Assembly: GCA_021030905.1 (NCBI GenBank)
Contig: JAGFMI010000013.1
Location: forward strand, 1,054,001-1,118,000
Origin: Pyrenula massariospora
Lineage: Eukaryota; Ascomycota; Eurotiomycetes; Pyrenulales; Pyrenulaceae
DNA: 64,000 nt
Direction of reading: 5' to 3'
Shown piece after piece: positions 52,422 to 63,293 of this stretch. Numbering within the stretch: position 1 is the stretch's first letter; each line of letters starts with the position of its first letter. A program made the translations under genes and the position numbers. Under the pieces are notes generated by a model. The model was not told the DNA's origin and did no database searches. It saw nothing but the letters and a program-made list of their open reading frames with translations.

Positions 52422-55400
52422 ATGTCTTCTGACATTGGCGACAATATGGATGTCGACGAGGCTGTCGAACCCTCGACTCTGACAAGAGACGATACCGAGG
52501 CAGAACTAGACCAAAAGTATCCTAATAGACCTCATAATCATTCAGAAACCCTTGCGTTTCATTCTTTATACGAACAACTTTTTAATCCCCTCAATGAGAA
52601 CAAAAAGAGACCTACTGGGCCACAGGTCAACCGGCGGCGCCAAGGACCCCATTCGATTCAGAGGCAGAACCCGCATGAGATTCGCAAGGCTATCCTTGAT
52701 AGATACATCTCGCGCTGGCGCAAAGAGGTTGGTAGTGACATCTATCCCGCGTTCCGGCTTATCCTACCAGAGAAGGACCGTGAGCGCGCGATGTATGGGC
52801 TGAAAGAAAAGGTTCTTGGCAAGATGCTCGTCAAGGTGATGAAAATAGACAAGAATTCTGAAGACGGCTTCGCGCTCCTGAACTGGAAATTACCGGGCCA
52901 GAATGCGGCGAGCAGGATGGCAGGCGATTTTGCCGGCCGATGCTTCGAAGTTATCTCAAAACGCCCGATGCGGACAAGTCCAGGTGACATGACCATTGGA
53001 GAAGTGAATGACTTGCTTGATCAGCTTGCAGCTGCGCCTAGGGAGGAGATACAGCTACCTATCATTCGAAGATTCTATAATCGAATGAACGCGGAGGAGC
53101 TAATGTGGCTGGTTCGCGTGATTCTACGTCAAATGAAGATAGGAGCAAGTGAGAAGACTATTTTTGACCTGTGGCATCCAGATGCAGAAAGCTTGTTCAA
53201 TGTGTCAAGTAGTCTTAGGCGTGTTTGCTGGGAGCTTCATGATCCGGCTATCAGGCTCGAAAATGATGAGCGCGGAGTCCACCTCATGCAGTGCTTTCAA
53301 CCCCAACTTGCTCAATTTCAAATGCACTCGATTCAGAGAATGATCGATAAGATGAGACCAACCGAAGAGGATGCCACCTTTTGGATCGAGGAAAAGCTAG
53401 ATGGGGAGCGCATGCAGCTGCATATGATCACAGATGAGGAGCACCCCGGCGCGAAGCGGTTCGGCTTTTGGTCTAGAAAAGCAAAAGATTACACTTACCT
53501 GTACGGCGACGGATTCCAGGACGAAAATGGTGCTCTGACGCGGTACCTCAACGAGGCATTTGAGGACGGAGTAGATGACATCATTGTTGATGGCGAAATG
53601 ATTACTTGGGATCCAGTTGAGAAAGCTTTTGTGCCGTTCGGTACATTGAAGACAGCAGCAATCAGTGAACAGAGAAACCCATTTGCTGATGGACATCGGC
53701 CATTGCTCCGTGTTTTCGATATTCTTTACCTCAATGGTCAGCCACTCACTCGTTATACGCTGAGAGACCGTTACAATGCCTTGGAGAAGAGTATAAAGCC
53801 AGTCAAAGGCCGCTTTGAACTACATCCCCATGTAGAAGCTACCACTGCTGCTGCGGTTGAGACTGAGCTCCATAAAGTTGTGGAAGAAGCGTCGGAAGGC
53901 CTAGTACTGAAGAATCCACGCTCCGCCTATCGATTGAATGATCGTAATGACGACTGGATGAAAGTGAAGCCCGAGTATATGACCGAGTTTGGAGAATCGC
54001 TCGACTGTGTTATCATTGGTGGTTATTACGGCTCTGGACACCGTGGGGGTAAACTGTCCAGCTTCCTTTGCGGTTTAAGAGTTGGTGACGATGGCAGTAC
54101 AAGCCAGAAGAGCAATCCTATGAAATGCTACTCGTTCTGTAAGGTCGGTGGTGGCCTTACTGCGACGGACTATGCCAATATCAGACACCATACAGAAGGA
54201 AAGTGGAAGAGGTGGGATCCCAAAAGTCCACCAACCGAATATATCGAGCTTGGGGGCGGAGACTTGCAGTATGAGCGACCTGATGAATGGATTTTGCCGT
54301 CCGACTCCGTCGTGATTTGTGCAAAGGCGTCGTCCGTCACCAAGACCGACCAGTTTCGCACAAATTGCACCTTACGTTTTCCCCGATTCAAGCGCCTTCG
54401 AATGGACAAATCCTGGGAGACGGCGCTTTCTTACCAGGAGTTCTTGGAGCTCAAAGCCAGCGCCGAAAAAGATGTCAAAGACAAGGCTTTCAAGGTTGAA
54501 AGTGAAAAGAAGCGCACTAGACCGAGTAGCCGGAAGAAACCTCTAACGGTGTTGGGTTACGATGCCCTGTCACGGCCCGCTCATTATACTGGCCCACAAG
54601 GACAAATTTTTAAAGGACTCAATTTCTTCGTGCTAAGCGACGGGTTGAAACCGCAGAAGAAAACTAAGGCGGAACTCGAGGAGATGATCAAGGCAAACGG
54701 AGGTCGGATTTATCAAACACATACAAAAGTTGCAGACACAATTTGTATCGCGGAGAAAAATGTCGTCCGTGTGGCATCTATTAAAAAACATGGGAATCCC
54801 GAGATTGTGAGACCAATGTGGCTCTTTGACTGCATCAATCAGGCCCAGATTGATGCAAGTCACGGTTTTAGCGAATTGATCTTACCATACGAGCCGGAGC
54901 GGCATCTCTTCTTTACGCCAGAAGGAAGAGAAAAAGATTTCCTGGAAAATGCTGACCGGTTTGGAGACAGCTATGCCAGAGATGTTGATGCGGAGGAGCT
55001 AAGAGAGATCTTCTCAAGAATGCCGCTTCTTGAGGAAGATTTTGTAGGCAATGCGGCGGAGGATGTCAATCAACGGTTCGAGCAGGAGCTAGAAGACGGT
55101 GAGACCGCTGGCAGGATATTTGCAGGATGCGTACTCTATTTCGATGGAAAGGCAGCATCAGCATGGCTGCAGAATGACACATCCTCAGGATCACAACAAT
55201 CTATCAACACTGCCCAACGCATGGCCGAAACTACTTCGCGTTTTGAAGGTGCGAGAATTGCGAACAGTTTGCAGGACGAATCCATCACGCAAATCATAGC
55301 ATGTGACGCTAATAACCTCTCAGCATTACGCAAGGTCATTTCTACACGGAGCAAAATCCCTAGAATTGTTACATTGGACTGGATCGAGGAGAGCTGGCAG

Positions 55401-55442
55401 GCAGGAACTCGATTGGATGAGGAGAGATTCATCGCGAGATAG
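52422..55442 (+). CDS. LIG4: DNA ligase IV (ATP-dependent, NHEJ)
   Basis: Single exon, 1,006 residues, the usual length for fungal ligase IV. It seals double-strand breaks in non-homologous end joining in the nucleus, in complex with an XRCC4/Lif1-type partner. Domains in order: N-terminal ligase domain (about 45-260, LYEQLFNPL...), then the adenylation domain with motif I EEKLDGERMQ, whose AMP-accepting lysine is K325. Next come motif IV (EGLVLKNPRSAY), motif V (DDWMKVKPEYM) and the OB fold. BRCT1 is about 727-815 (GQIFKGLNFFVLSDG), followed by the linker that binds the XRCC4-type partner. BRCT2 is about 896-1003 (FAGCVLYFDGKA ... VTLDWIEESWQAG). All catalytic motifs appear intact. The start ATG follows a short pyrimidine-rich leader and matches the family N-terminus. 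Confidence 0.96.
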   Translation: MSSDIGDNMDVDEAVEPSTLTRDDTEAELDQKYPNRPHNHSETLAFHSLYEQLFNPLNENKKRPTGPQVNRRRQGPHSIQRQNPHEIRKAILDRYISRWRKEVGSDIYPAFRLILPEKDRERAMYGLKEKVLGKMLVKVMKIDKNSEDGFALLNWKLPGQNAASRMAGDFAGRCFEVISKRPMRTSPGDMTIGEVNDLLDQLAAAPREEIQLPIIRRFYNRMNAEELMWLVRVILRQMKIGASEKTIFDLWHPDAESLFNVSSSLRRVCWELHDPAIRLENDERGVHLMQCFQPQLAQFQMHSIQRMIDKMRPTEEDATFWIEEKLDGERMQLHMITDEEHPGAKRFGFWSRKAKDYTYLYGDGFQDENGALTRYLNEAFEDGVDDIIVDGEMITWDPVEKAFVPFGTLKTAAISEQRNPFADGHRPLLRVFDILYLNGQPLTRYTLRDRYNALEKSIKPVKGRFELHPHVEATTAAAVETELHKVVEEASEGLVLKNPRSAYRLNDRNDDWMKVKPEYMTEFGESLDCVIIGGYYGSGHRGGKLSSFLCGLRVGDDGSTSQKSNPMKCYSFCKVGGGLTATDYANIRHHTEGKWKRWDPKSPPTEYIELGGGDLQYERPDEWILPSDSVVICAKASSVTKTDQFRTNCTLRFPRFKRLRMDKSWETALSYQEFLELKASAEKDVKDKAFKVESEKKRTRPSSRKKPLTVLGYDALSRPAHYTGPQGQIFKGLNFFVLSDGLKPQKKTKAELEEMIKANGGRIYQTHTKVADTICIAEKNVVRVASIKKHGNPEIVRPMWLFDCINQAQIDASHGFSELILPYEPERHLFFTPEGREKDFLENADRFGDSYARDVDAEELREIFSRMPLLEEDFVGNAAEDVNQRFEQELEDGETAGRIFAGCVLYFDGKAASAWLQNDTSSGSQQSINTAQRMAETTSRFEGARIANSLQDESITQIIACDANNLSALRKVISTRSKIPRIVTLDWIEESWQAGTRLDEERFIAR

Positions 55443-56060
55443 ATGACCGGGCTTGGAGAAAGTCAAATCGGGATACTGAGAATGGGAATACGAGGTCATG
55501 ATCAATGTTCATGGTAAACGAGGGACGCAGTCGCACCCCAGACTATCCAAGCGATTTTTGATGCTCGTTGGGATAATGCACAAGTCACTCTGATCTTCTC
55601 GGAGTGCTTGAAGCCTCGCGGGTGTTCTTGTAACCGTATGGTGCATTTTCCAGATCCAACTTGGCCAGAAGGGGGATGAATACTGTACCTGATCGACCCC
55701 TGCAAGAGCCGACTTTGCGGGGAAAGATGCAGCCGAGGGGGTCTCCGCAAGCATGGGCCATCCGGATTTTGCACCATTCATCACTCGCAACCTCTCTATC
55801 TAGTCGCGGCAAATTGTCCGACTGCTTGAACGATGATTAAATGATCGTCTTCCCACTAAAACCTTGACAAGAAACATGGATTGTAGTGGAGGTGTCGTCG
55901 GTATAAGTATTCCACCGGAGTTTGCACCTACCACATTGAGGAAGGGCTCGAAGAAGCCTTTTCAATATCAATATGCTGAGCATCATGGACGTCCGTTCGG
56001 TATTGTTCGAGAGACCGGCCGCACACAGCACCCAAAATCTCGGGGTGGTATCAGTTCACG
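55443..56060. other. Intergenic region
   Basis: About 620 bp between LIG4 and the DUF5695-type gene. Several overlapping short frames occur on the minus strand (55,502-55,812), none with coding character. No clear regulatory motif was seen. Confidence 0.4.
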
Positions 56061-58804
56061 ATGCTCTATTTCCTGTGGTCGTTGCTGGCACTAGGAGTCG
56101 CCGGGCAGAAAAGCTTCAACACAACGCAATTTTCGGGTCTCTTTGCTCAGGGTTCTGGTGTTCTTCAATCTCTCAGGCCAAATTCAGACCCTAGCTTTGA
56201 CTTCTCACCATCTGATTTCTTCGCCTTGCGAAACTCCAACGGCAACTACCACACAGGAGATCTCACCCTCCGATATCGTCAAGCCGGTGGCACTCAATGG
56301 AGCCAGGGGGATACTGCTGCCAAGCGAAGTAACACCACGTCTACGCCTGCGCTCGGCGTAGGAGCTTCGCTCGCCTCTGCACTGCCCGGAATATCCGATT
56401 ACCTCAACGTCACCAGGACGTGGTCACAGCTCGATGGCGATCTTACGTTGCAATTTACACTGTCCAACATCCGAACTTCGGCTGTTGAGATAGGTAGCTT
56501 GGGCATGCCAATCGAATTCAATAACATTTTCAGCACCCGTATGCCGACAGATACGACGGCCAAATGCGTACTTTTGGACCCTTTTATTGGATTGCATGCT
56601 GGATACGTTCAAGTGACGCGCCTGACAGGCACCGGGCCTGATTTGGTCATCACCCCGTTAGGCAACCTTACGAAGCTAGAGGCATGGCGTTTCCTGAAAG
56701 AACCGCCAAATAGACAATTGGGCTATCAGACCCAAACCTACGAAGGAAACTATGAGTTCCAAGTCTACTCTCAGGCCTATGCCCAGCAGGAATGGAACGC
56801 AACTACTCCATGGAATCCTCCCACATCGGTAACGATCCAGCCAGGCCAATCAATCTCCGTGGGCTTGAGATTCTCCATTGCACCATCTGTTGAAGAGATT
56901 GAAGACACCGTCTCCGCAAAGGGTCTTCCCATAGCTGTTGGCCTCCCAGGATACGTTTTGCCGCATGATCTTGCAGGTAAACTTTACGTCAAGACATCAT
57001 CTCGCATTTCTTCGATGACTGTGACGCCTGCAGGCGCCATACAAATCACGAATAATGGCGCAGTTCAGAATGCGTGGCAGAGCTTCACGCTTCAATCGTC
57101 AAGCAGTGCATTCGGCCGAGCAAGGATTGACATCACCTATGGTACGGCCCAAGTCATGAGCCTACATTACTGGATTAGCAATTCAGGCCCTTCAGCCCTG
57201 GATGGATTGGGCAATTTTTTGACTACTAAACAATACTTTACGGACACGTCTGATCCGTTCCACCGAGCTCCCTCAGTTATTACGTATGATCGTTCTGTTA
57301 ATAGCTATGTCCTGCAGGATAACCGGACCTGGATTGCAGGTCTGTCGGATGAAGGTGGAGCCGGTTCTTTCCTCGCGGCTGGCATGAAACAAGCGGTCCG
57401 TCCAAATGCAGGCGAGGTAGCTAAGCTTGAAGACTTCGTCAACAAAGTTGTTTGGGGATATCTACAATTGAGCAACGGAACAACTAAGTACGGTGTACGA
57501 AAGAGTTTGTTCTTTTACGAGCCAGCCTTGGTACCGGGGTACCAGTACGATCCTAGATTCAACTGGGTCATAAATCCAGGCGAGTCCTGGAATCGCCAGG
57601 CAGCCTACCTTCTAAATCGCGGCTATGACTATGTACATGTCTCGAACCTTTATTATTCTCTCTACCAAGCGGGTCGCACGCATCCTGGTATGCTAACCCA
57701 ACAAAATTACACATGGTACCTCAATCAAGCCTACCAAACGTGAGCCCCTAGATTCGGTGAGCTATTTCCATGCACTAAATTAATCACAGGGTAATGTACA
57801 TCTACGGCAAGTCTAATTCTGTTGGCTACGGTGATCTTGGCTTAATGGGTGAAACTATCTGGGGCAACATTCTCGATTCTTTGTATATCGAGAATCTCAC
57901 CGCCCAAGCCACCTCGCTCGAATCTGTCCTCCGCGCCCGGCAAGCCGCCTGGTCGACACAACCAAACCCCTTCGGCAGCGAGATGGCCTGGGACTCAACC
58001 GGCCAAGAGGGCGTTTACTATTGGTCTGCGTATTTCAACGACTCGGCTACCGCAGACAGGACCCTGGCTTCGATCCGAGGATACATGCCGACGGTCCCTC
58101 ACTGGGGATACAACGGCAACGCGAGGAGATACTGGGACTTTCTGTACGCGGGAAAATTGCCGAGAGTCGAAAGGCAGATCCACCATTATGGGAGTGGATT
58201 GAACTCGTTACCGCTGCTGGCAAATTACCGGGCTACTTCGGATCCCTCGTTCTATGACCTCCGGGTCGGGTATGGCGGCAACCAAGGGCCGCTGTCGAAT
58301 ATCGACGCGGAAGGTTTTGGATCGATGGCTTTTCATTCGTACGCGGATTCCCTGTACTGGGACCCTTATTCTGGCGACTATGGACCAAACTTCGTTGGGC
58401 ACATTCTTGGCGCGGCCACGTACCTTGTAAACCACGATGTGTTTGGGTGGGTCAGCTTTGGCGGTAATCTGGCCTCGAATGGAGGGAATGGGACGTTGAC
58501 GGTGCAGCCGAGGGACATGGTGAGGAAGAGGATATTTGTTGGAGGGATGGGTGTGTATGTCACGGTCGATGCTGGGACTGTGACCCAGTTCACTTATGAT
58601 CAAAGTGCACGGACGGTGAAGGTGGATGTTACGGGAGAAAGTGGCATGAATTTGGTTGCTGTGATGAAGGTGGAGCAGAGCGCTTCCTCGGCGGCGATGG
58701 GAAAGGCCAGCGTATTGAGCCCGGCACTGGCGATGGGGAGGGGAGGATATCTGCTCAATTTGCCGGCCAGTGGGACAGTTACGGTCACGGTTGGCTTTAA
58801 GTGA
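56061..58804 (+). CDS. Secreted DUF5695-type protein (putative glycosidase-like fold)
   Basis: Two exons (56061-57739 and 57790-58804) split by a 50-bp GT-AG intron; 897 residues. The first 16-18 residues (MLYFLWSLLALGVAGQ) form a typical secretion signal. The mature part begins with a beta-rich region containing LRNSNGNYHTGDLTLRYRQAGG and several N-x-S/T sites. The C-terminal half is Trp/Tyr-rich with repeated helical segments (NLYYSLYQAGRTHPGM; GHILGAATYLVNHDVFGWVSFGG), suggesting an alpha/alpha toroid like six-hairpin glycosidases. I recognise the family as fungal DUF5695 from overall sequence character. No catalytic acid can be assigned from sequence alone. It is probably an extracellular or cell-wall carbohydrate-active protein, by inference. 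Confidence 0.75.
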
Positions 58805-59660
58805 TTGATATTTTGCATAGCTGTCAATGACAATGGCGACATTTGGTTTTCGTCTTTTCCGACTTCTCATTGACAGGTCACTGCTCATATTTTCGACTTC
58901 GATAGTACATACCCCTAATCGATTAGACACTGTCGTTACTATAAACTCCGCCACACCAAAAAGCGTACTCCAGCACATATCCTAACAAATTGCTGCCATC
59001 TATCCTTGCGGTTGGTTTTAGACTTTGAAAAGGACTCACTCCCAGGCAGGAGAAAAGCGGATACTGGAGTATCCAACTGGCCGAACGATCTATCGCTACG
59101 CAATGGTTCTCTTTCTCATGCCTGGATTACAGCTGAAAAGCCTCCAAAAAGCCATTCAGCTTCAAAATTTAATACACCCGCAATACTACCTATTCCACTC
59201 TATTCCCACGCGTAGCGTGCTACAACCCCAAATCTAGCAAACAAGTCTTGAAGAACGAAGCGATGGAAATTTTTGCTCTCAATGCACACATATCTTTGTC
59301 ATTCATATATGGCTTCGACGATAGCTGATGGCGAGCTCGTCCATATTTTCAATAGTAGATAGGTATGTATAAGCAAGAATGCTCAGTGGACCTCCCCAAG
59401 TATAGACACGTATGCCAAACATCCGCTGATACTGTACACATGTCTATCTATCGTACGCGAGTACTCCGCTCACTTACTCACTTTCTCCTTGGTGGAGCCC
59501 AATTCGTCTTTTTTCTTCGCCATCTATGCGCCACTCCAAACTTTTTGAATGCTAAATTCATAATCATTTTCAAATGCGTAACCCATATCCGAACATCATA
59601 AATCATCTCAAATAGATTATCTTCACAAAACATCTTTCTCTCCTGTTTTCCTTTCTTTAC
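58805..59660. other. Convergent intergenic region
   Basis: About 860 bp between the ends of two converging genes, so it should hold both 3' untranslated regions and terminators. It is somewhat AT-rich with scattered AAT/TATA-like words. No gene or repeat was recognised. Confidence 0.45.
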
Positions 59661-61160
59661 TCAAGCAGTCAGACTTTCCCACCTCGCTTCCCCGAGAACC
59701 ACCTTCCCATCTCTGACGCTCTCATTTACCCTCCGAGGGGGTAGCCACAGCTTTGCCTTCCCTTCCGCCTGTTCGCTGAACTTGCCCGCCCGTCGCATCG
59801 CCATCTCACACACAAAGATGCGCAGGAATTCGCCATTTTCACGGACCTCACGTGGGCGGGAGTTGGGCGCGGTCGAGCCTGCAGGAGCTGCGTCTGGGTC
59901 ATCGATGAGGGGAGAGTGAGATGGAAAGATTGGCGGTGAGGATGAAGAGCCTGTGGGCGATCGATGGAGCGGAGGGAGGTAGGTTTGGAGCTGGATATAG
60001 GCAGGAGAGGAACTGGTGCCTTCACGATCAGCCGGAAGATCGGAGAAGGTGTGCATCTCGGCTGGCGAATAATATGAGGGCGAAGGAGGTTGAGATGTAG
60101 GGTTCAAGTATCTTCTAAGGGCAGGAGAAGGAGGTTCTGAGAGTTGTGGTGGTCGTTTGTCATCGGTGAGGCTGGGATCGATGTTGAATATCGATCGGGT
60201 GAGAAAGTCGTCAGGATGGTGCAACGGTGGGCTCAGGGCCAAGGAAGAGACCGCCTGAGCAGCATTTTTGATGGCTTTGAGAGATGCTGTAAGGTTGGAC
60301 CGGAAAGCAGATTGGCTTTGACGGCTCCGAGGGAACGACGGTCGAGGGACTTTCACAGTGGCCGCATTGGCGTCATTAGGTGGGTGCAGTTTGGTAGAAG
60401 ATTCTAAGGCAATAAGCGGGTGATCCGACTTGCACTCTTGCGAGGTTGAGAGTTTTCGAAAGTTTTTGGCTGGCAATGCCCGGCGGACGGAGAGCAAAGG
60501 CGCAGGTCCTTCACTGAGGGAGGCTGTCGTTGCCGAATCGGTATCATTCTCTAATGATGGCATAGATTCAGTAGATACAGATCTCGTTGATAAGATGGTG
60601 GCATCCACGTCTTCGCTGCCCACTGTGATTTCGTCTTCTTGGCGTTCATTCGGACTGCCGAAGATAAGATCATATTGAGGATTTCCCAGACTTCCACTAG
60701 CCGCCTCTTCTCGAGCTGAGAGATCCTCCTGCAGCAACCTAGAAAATTCGGCGACATGATCACAATCTGGTAGCCTCTGGGATTGTTTCCTCCGAAGATG
60801 GCGTGGCGGTGGAATGGAGGTAGATGCCAGAAGGGAATCCACGGAGGCAATGGTGGTTGCACGAGATATCTTTGCACGAGGACGTTGAGACCCAGCCTTC
60901 TGAGAGCCAAGAGAGTGATCGGTAGAAAACGATTTATCACTGTAGACTGGTCGTGTATGCCTCCTGGATGGTATTCGAACAGGTGAGGCCGAGGCAGATG
61001 AGGGCCGTATCGACGTGTGCTCGGATTTATTGAGAACCTTCGCTTTGTTCAAGCTATCTTTCTTTGAATGAGCCCAACACAATTCTTGTTTTTCTCTGCT
61101 TGAAGGGCTGCGGTTCGAAGGAACTGATGTGATATGGGGAAAGGCACGAGGGACCATCAT
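59661..61160 (-). CDS. Ser/Pro-rich fungal protein of unknown function
   Basis: Single exon, 499 residues. It is mostly disordered, rich in Ser, Pro and Arg, with short hydrophobic segments such as RATTIASVDSLLAS and CDHVAEFSRLLQEDL (about 115-140), and SFRSNLTASLKAIKNAAQAVSSLAL-like helix remnants in the middle. The most regular part is the C-terminal 60 residues: ENGEFLRIFVCEMAMRRAGKF, then KAKLWLPPRRV and a short acidic/basic end. That C-terminus looks like a conserved signature of a Pezizomycotina-specific family whose role I do not know. No catalytic motif, membrane segment or signal peptide is visible. It converges with the DUF5695-type gene. The codon character and length argue that it is a real gene rather than chance. 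Confidence 0.7.
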   Translation of the reverse strand: MMVPRAFPHITSVPSNRSPSSREKQELCWAHSKKDSLNKAKVLNKSEHTSIRPSSASASPVRIPSRRHTRPVYSDKSFSTDHSLGSQKAGSQRPRAKISRATTIASVDSLLASTSIPPPRHLRRKQSQRLPDCDHVAEFSRLLQEDLSAREEAASGSLGNPQYDLIFGSPNERQEDEITVGSEDVDATILSTRSVSTESMPSLENDTDSATTASLSEGPAPLLSVRRALPAKNFRKLSTSQECKSDHPLIALESSTKLHPPNDANAATVKVPRPSFPRSRQSQSAFRSNLTASLKAIKNAAQAVSSLALSPPLHHPDDFLTRSIFNIDPSLTDDKRPPQLSEPPSPALRRYLNPTSQPPSPSYYSPAEMHTFSDLPADREGTSSSPAYIQLQTYLPPLHRSPTGSSSSPPIFPSHSPLIDDPDAAPAGSTAPNSRPREVRENGEFLRIFVCEMAMRRAGKFSEQAEGKAKLWLPPRRVNESVRDGKVVLGEARWESLTA

Positions 61161-62121
61161 CGTGATGTGTGCCGCTAGGCAGCTGAGCCCCTGAGAGCGA
61201 CAACGCGAGTTCAGAAGATGGCGTCGCTCAACCGATCATTGTATCTGCGGTCTGAGCAGCCCCGATGAAAGCTTTGGCCAGAACGCTCCGCACCCGAGAG
61301 TCCATGGCAGAGGTTCGGCGATGGAAGAGGGCCGGGTGAGAAAAGTGAGGTTGTGAGAAGAGGAAGCACACGACGGCTGAGAAAAGGGCGGCGCGTGAGT
61401 GGACGGCGATAAGGCTGAGCGGCGGCGTTTTTGGGGTTTGGCTTTGCTAAGAGAATCGAACAATCAGGACGAGTGTCTCACGTCTGCCTCAGCCGACAGA
61501 GCACCGCTGAAGAATCCGGCTCTTTCACCTAAGTAAGACTTGTCGTCGTGGAACCGTGCATCCCACGTCCATCGGCCTCAGGGTTCAAGGATTCCTGAAT
61601 AGGGAGGTCGGTGGCGAGCAAGAGACGGCGCCCTGTTCTGCCGCCTGCCCCCACCGGGGAATGTTTCCGCTCTACGTACCATAGTGCTCTTCTTCTGGAC
61701 ATTGAAAAATGCCCTTACAAACTGTAGATACTCTCGGACAAGATCATTTGTCGCCCGACGTGTCGCCGCGGGTTTCTCGTGGCGTTGACTACCTTACGTC
61801 GAATACAAGAGCGAGGCATCCCCAGCCGCATCCGGGAGCGTGGGGGAAAGCGGGTAGCTGGGGCCTGTGCGAGAATGCGTGACACAGAAAACACTACTGT
61901 CAAGGCATGACATTGAGCAATTCAAGGTCGTGCACGGTGGCTCATCGTTGGCTCTGGCCAGTAGCCTGTACGACGCTCGCTGCAATGAGGTCCAAGAAAG
62001 AGGTTCATTCGGCGCGGATGTCAAGCAGCGTGGGCTTTCCGTCGCCGCCACTGCCTGTGCCTGCAACCGAGTACTTGACGGAAGATCAGAGGGCTTGACC
62101 ATACGCTCGCTGCTTTTGAAT
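61161..62121. other. Intergenic region upstream of the 59661-61160 gene
   Basis: About 960 bp holding the upstream region of the minus-strand Ser/Pro-rich gene and the 3' side of the carrier gene. It contains a stress-element-like CCCCT near 61,187 and purine-rich stretches (61,315-61,400). No gene is supported. Confidence 0.4.
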
Positions 62122-63130
62122 TCATCTGAGAGTGCGCTGACCCAGCAAGTTCCATGCCCATTGATAGGTACCCAGAAAGATGGCGCCTCCAATACTGATC
62201 CACGTAACTCGTGGCACAAATCCGCTAAACCACGTTCTCCACCCCTCCACCCTCGAGATATTCCGCATCAGCCTTATTGTCCTAATCCTCTGGTCACTAT
62301 CACCGTGCTGCCTGCGACTCAACATGATTCTCGTTTTCAGAACATCAAGCGGCGTAGTGAGCCCAGCAGCGACAGCGCCGGCAAAACTGCCAAAGAGCGC
62401 ACTCTCCCAAGCGGTCACAAAGTCCCTTTCTCGCCCGTAATTGAAGCTTTGATACATGGAATAGTAGTTTTTCAGATATTCCCACAGGCTGAACTGGATC
62501 ATTGTAAAAGGGATCTCTCTCGTGATGGTGACGCCTCCTCCCTTATAAAACTCTTGCATCATTATCGAATACCCATTGCGCTGTCTTCGCAGCGATAGTA
62601 TGTCTTGAAAAGCTGCAAGGGAAGAGCCCTTGAAGAGCCCGGCCTGAGCTCGCTGCTTGACAACTTCGGTCGGAACCCGTACTGCGCAAGCGGCAATTTC
62701 ACCCAATGAGGCTGCAATCATATGAACCCCGGATGGCGGCAAGTCCTTGAGAAAGGTGTGCTTCTTGGATTCTTCAGTCTGTACAGCACGTTTGACCCCA
62801 TCATAGACGACGAAGAAGGAGGCCGCCGATGGCGCGGAACCTAGGAGAACGGACGGCAGACCGGCATAGACCGAGCGAAGCGCAGCAGAGGCACTTGATC
62901 GTGATCGCGCTGTGGGGCGTACATCCTGAGTCTGCTGGAGACGGGTCTTGAGAGTGTCAAGCGGGTATAGCGAGACGTCGACAGTCAAGCCTGCAAAAGC
63001 TCCAGCCTGCAAATGGGTTACGTGAGCTTGAAATGGCTCAAAGAACCTAGGTGGATATACCTACCAGAAGGGATTTCGACCATGGCGAGACGGAGATTAG
63101 AGCTCCATTGCCATGGCCGGCTTCTGCCAT
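62122..63130 (-). CDS. PET8: Mitochondrial S-adenosylmethionine carrier (PET8/SAMC, SLC25A26 type)
   Basis: Two exons on the minus strand: 63130-63065 (22 codons) and 63006-62122, with a 58-bp GT-AG intron (63064-63007); 316 residues. The open frame of exon 2 begins at an ATG inside the intron (63012). The join I give restores the family start [26 protein letters not shown]. The protein imports SAM into the mitochondrial matrix in exchange for S-adenosylhomocysteine, serving methylation, biotin and lipoate synthesis. Three carrier repeats are visible through [16 protein letters not shown] and [25 protein letters not shown] and [18 protein letters not shown] are close to the SAM-carrier subfamily signatures. 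Six transmembrane helices are expected. It is divergently placed to the TilS-like gene. Confidence 0.93.
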
Positions 63131-63293
63131 ACAACAGACACAATCTGCTTCGTCAACTCTGCAGAGAAATGTCGGCCGTGGAGCATGATTTTCGATGTTG
63201 TCATGGGAGTTTCAAATGACATCCTGACGGTTGACTTTCTCCAACGATGTTGAACCTTTTTGCTCTCCACCTTTTCCATCGTCCAGATGCTAG
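63131..63293. promoter_or_regulatory. Shared 163-bp divergent promoter region
   Basis: The start codons of the SAM carrier (minus) and the TilS-like gene (plus) are only 163 bp apart, so both transcription starts must lie in or beside this segment. No TATA box was found. The segment is short enough that one set of sites could serve both genes. Confidence 0.6.

Noticed and set aside
58208-58978. A 256-codon minus-strand open frame
   Set aside because: Antisense shadow of the second exon of the DUF5695-type gene, with Arg/His-rich composition typical of a reverse frame.
61867-62598. A 243-codon plus-strand open frame
   Set aside because: It lies antisense over the 3' half of the SAM carrier and its protein has no family features; the minus-strand gene is clearly the real one.
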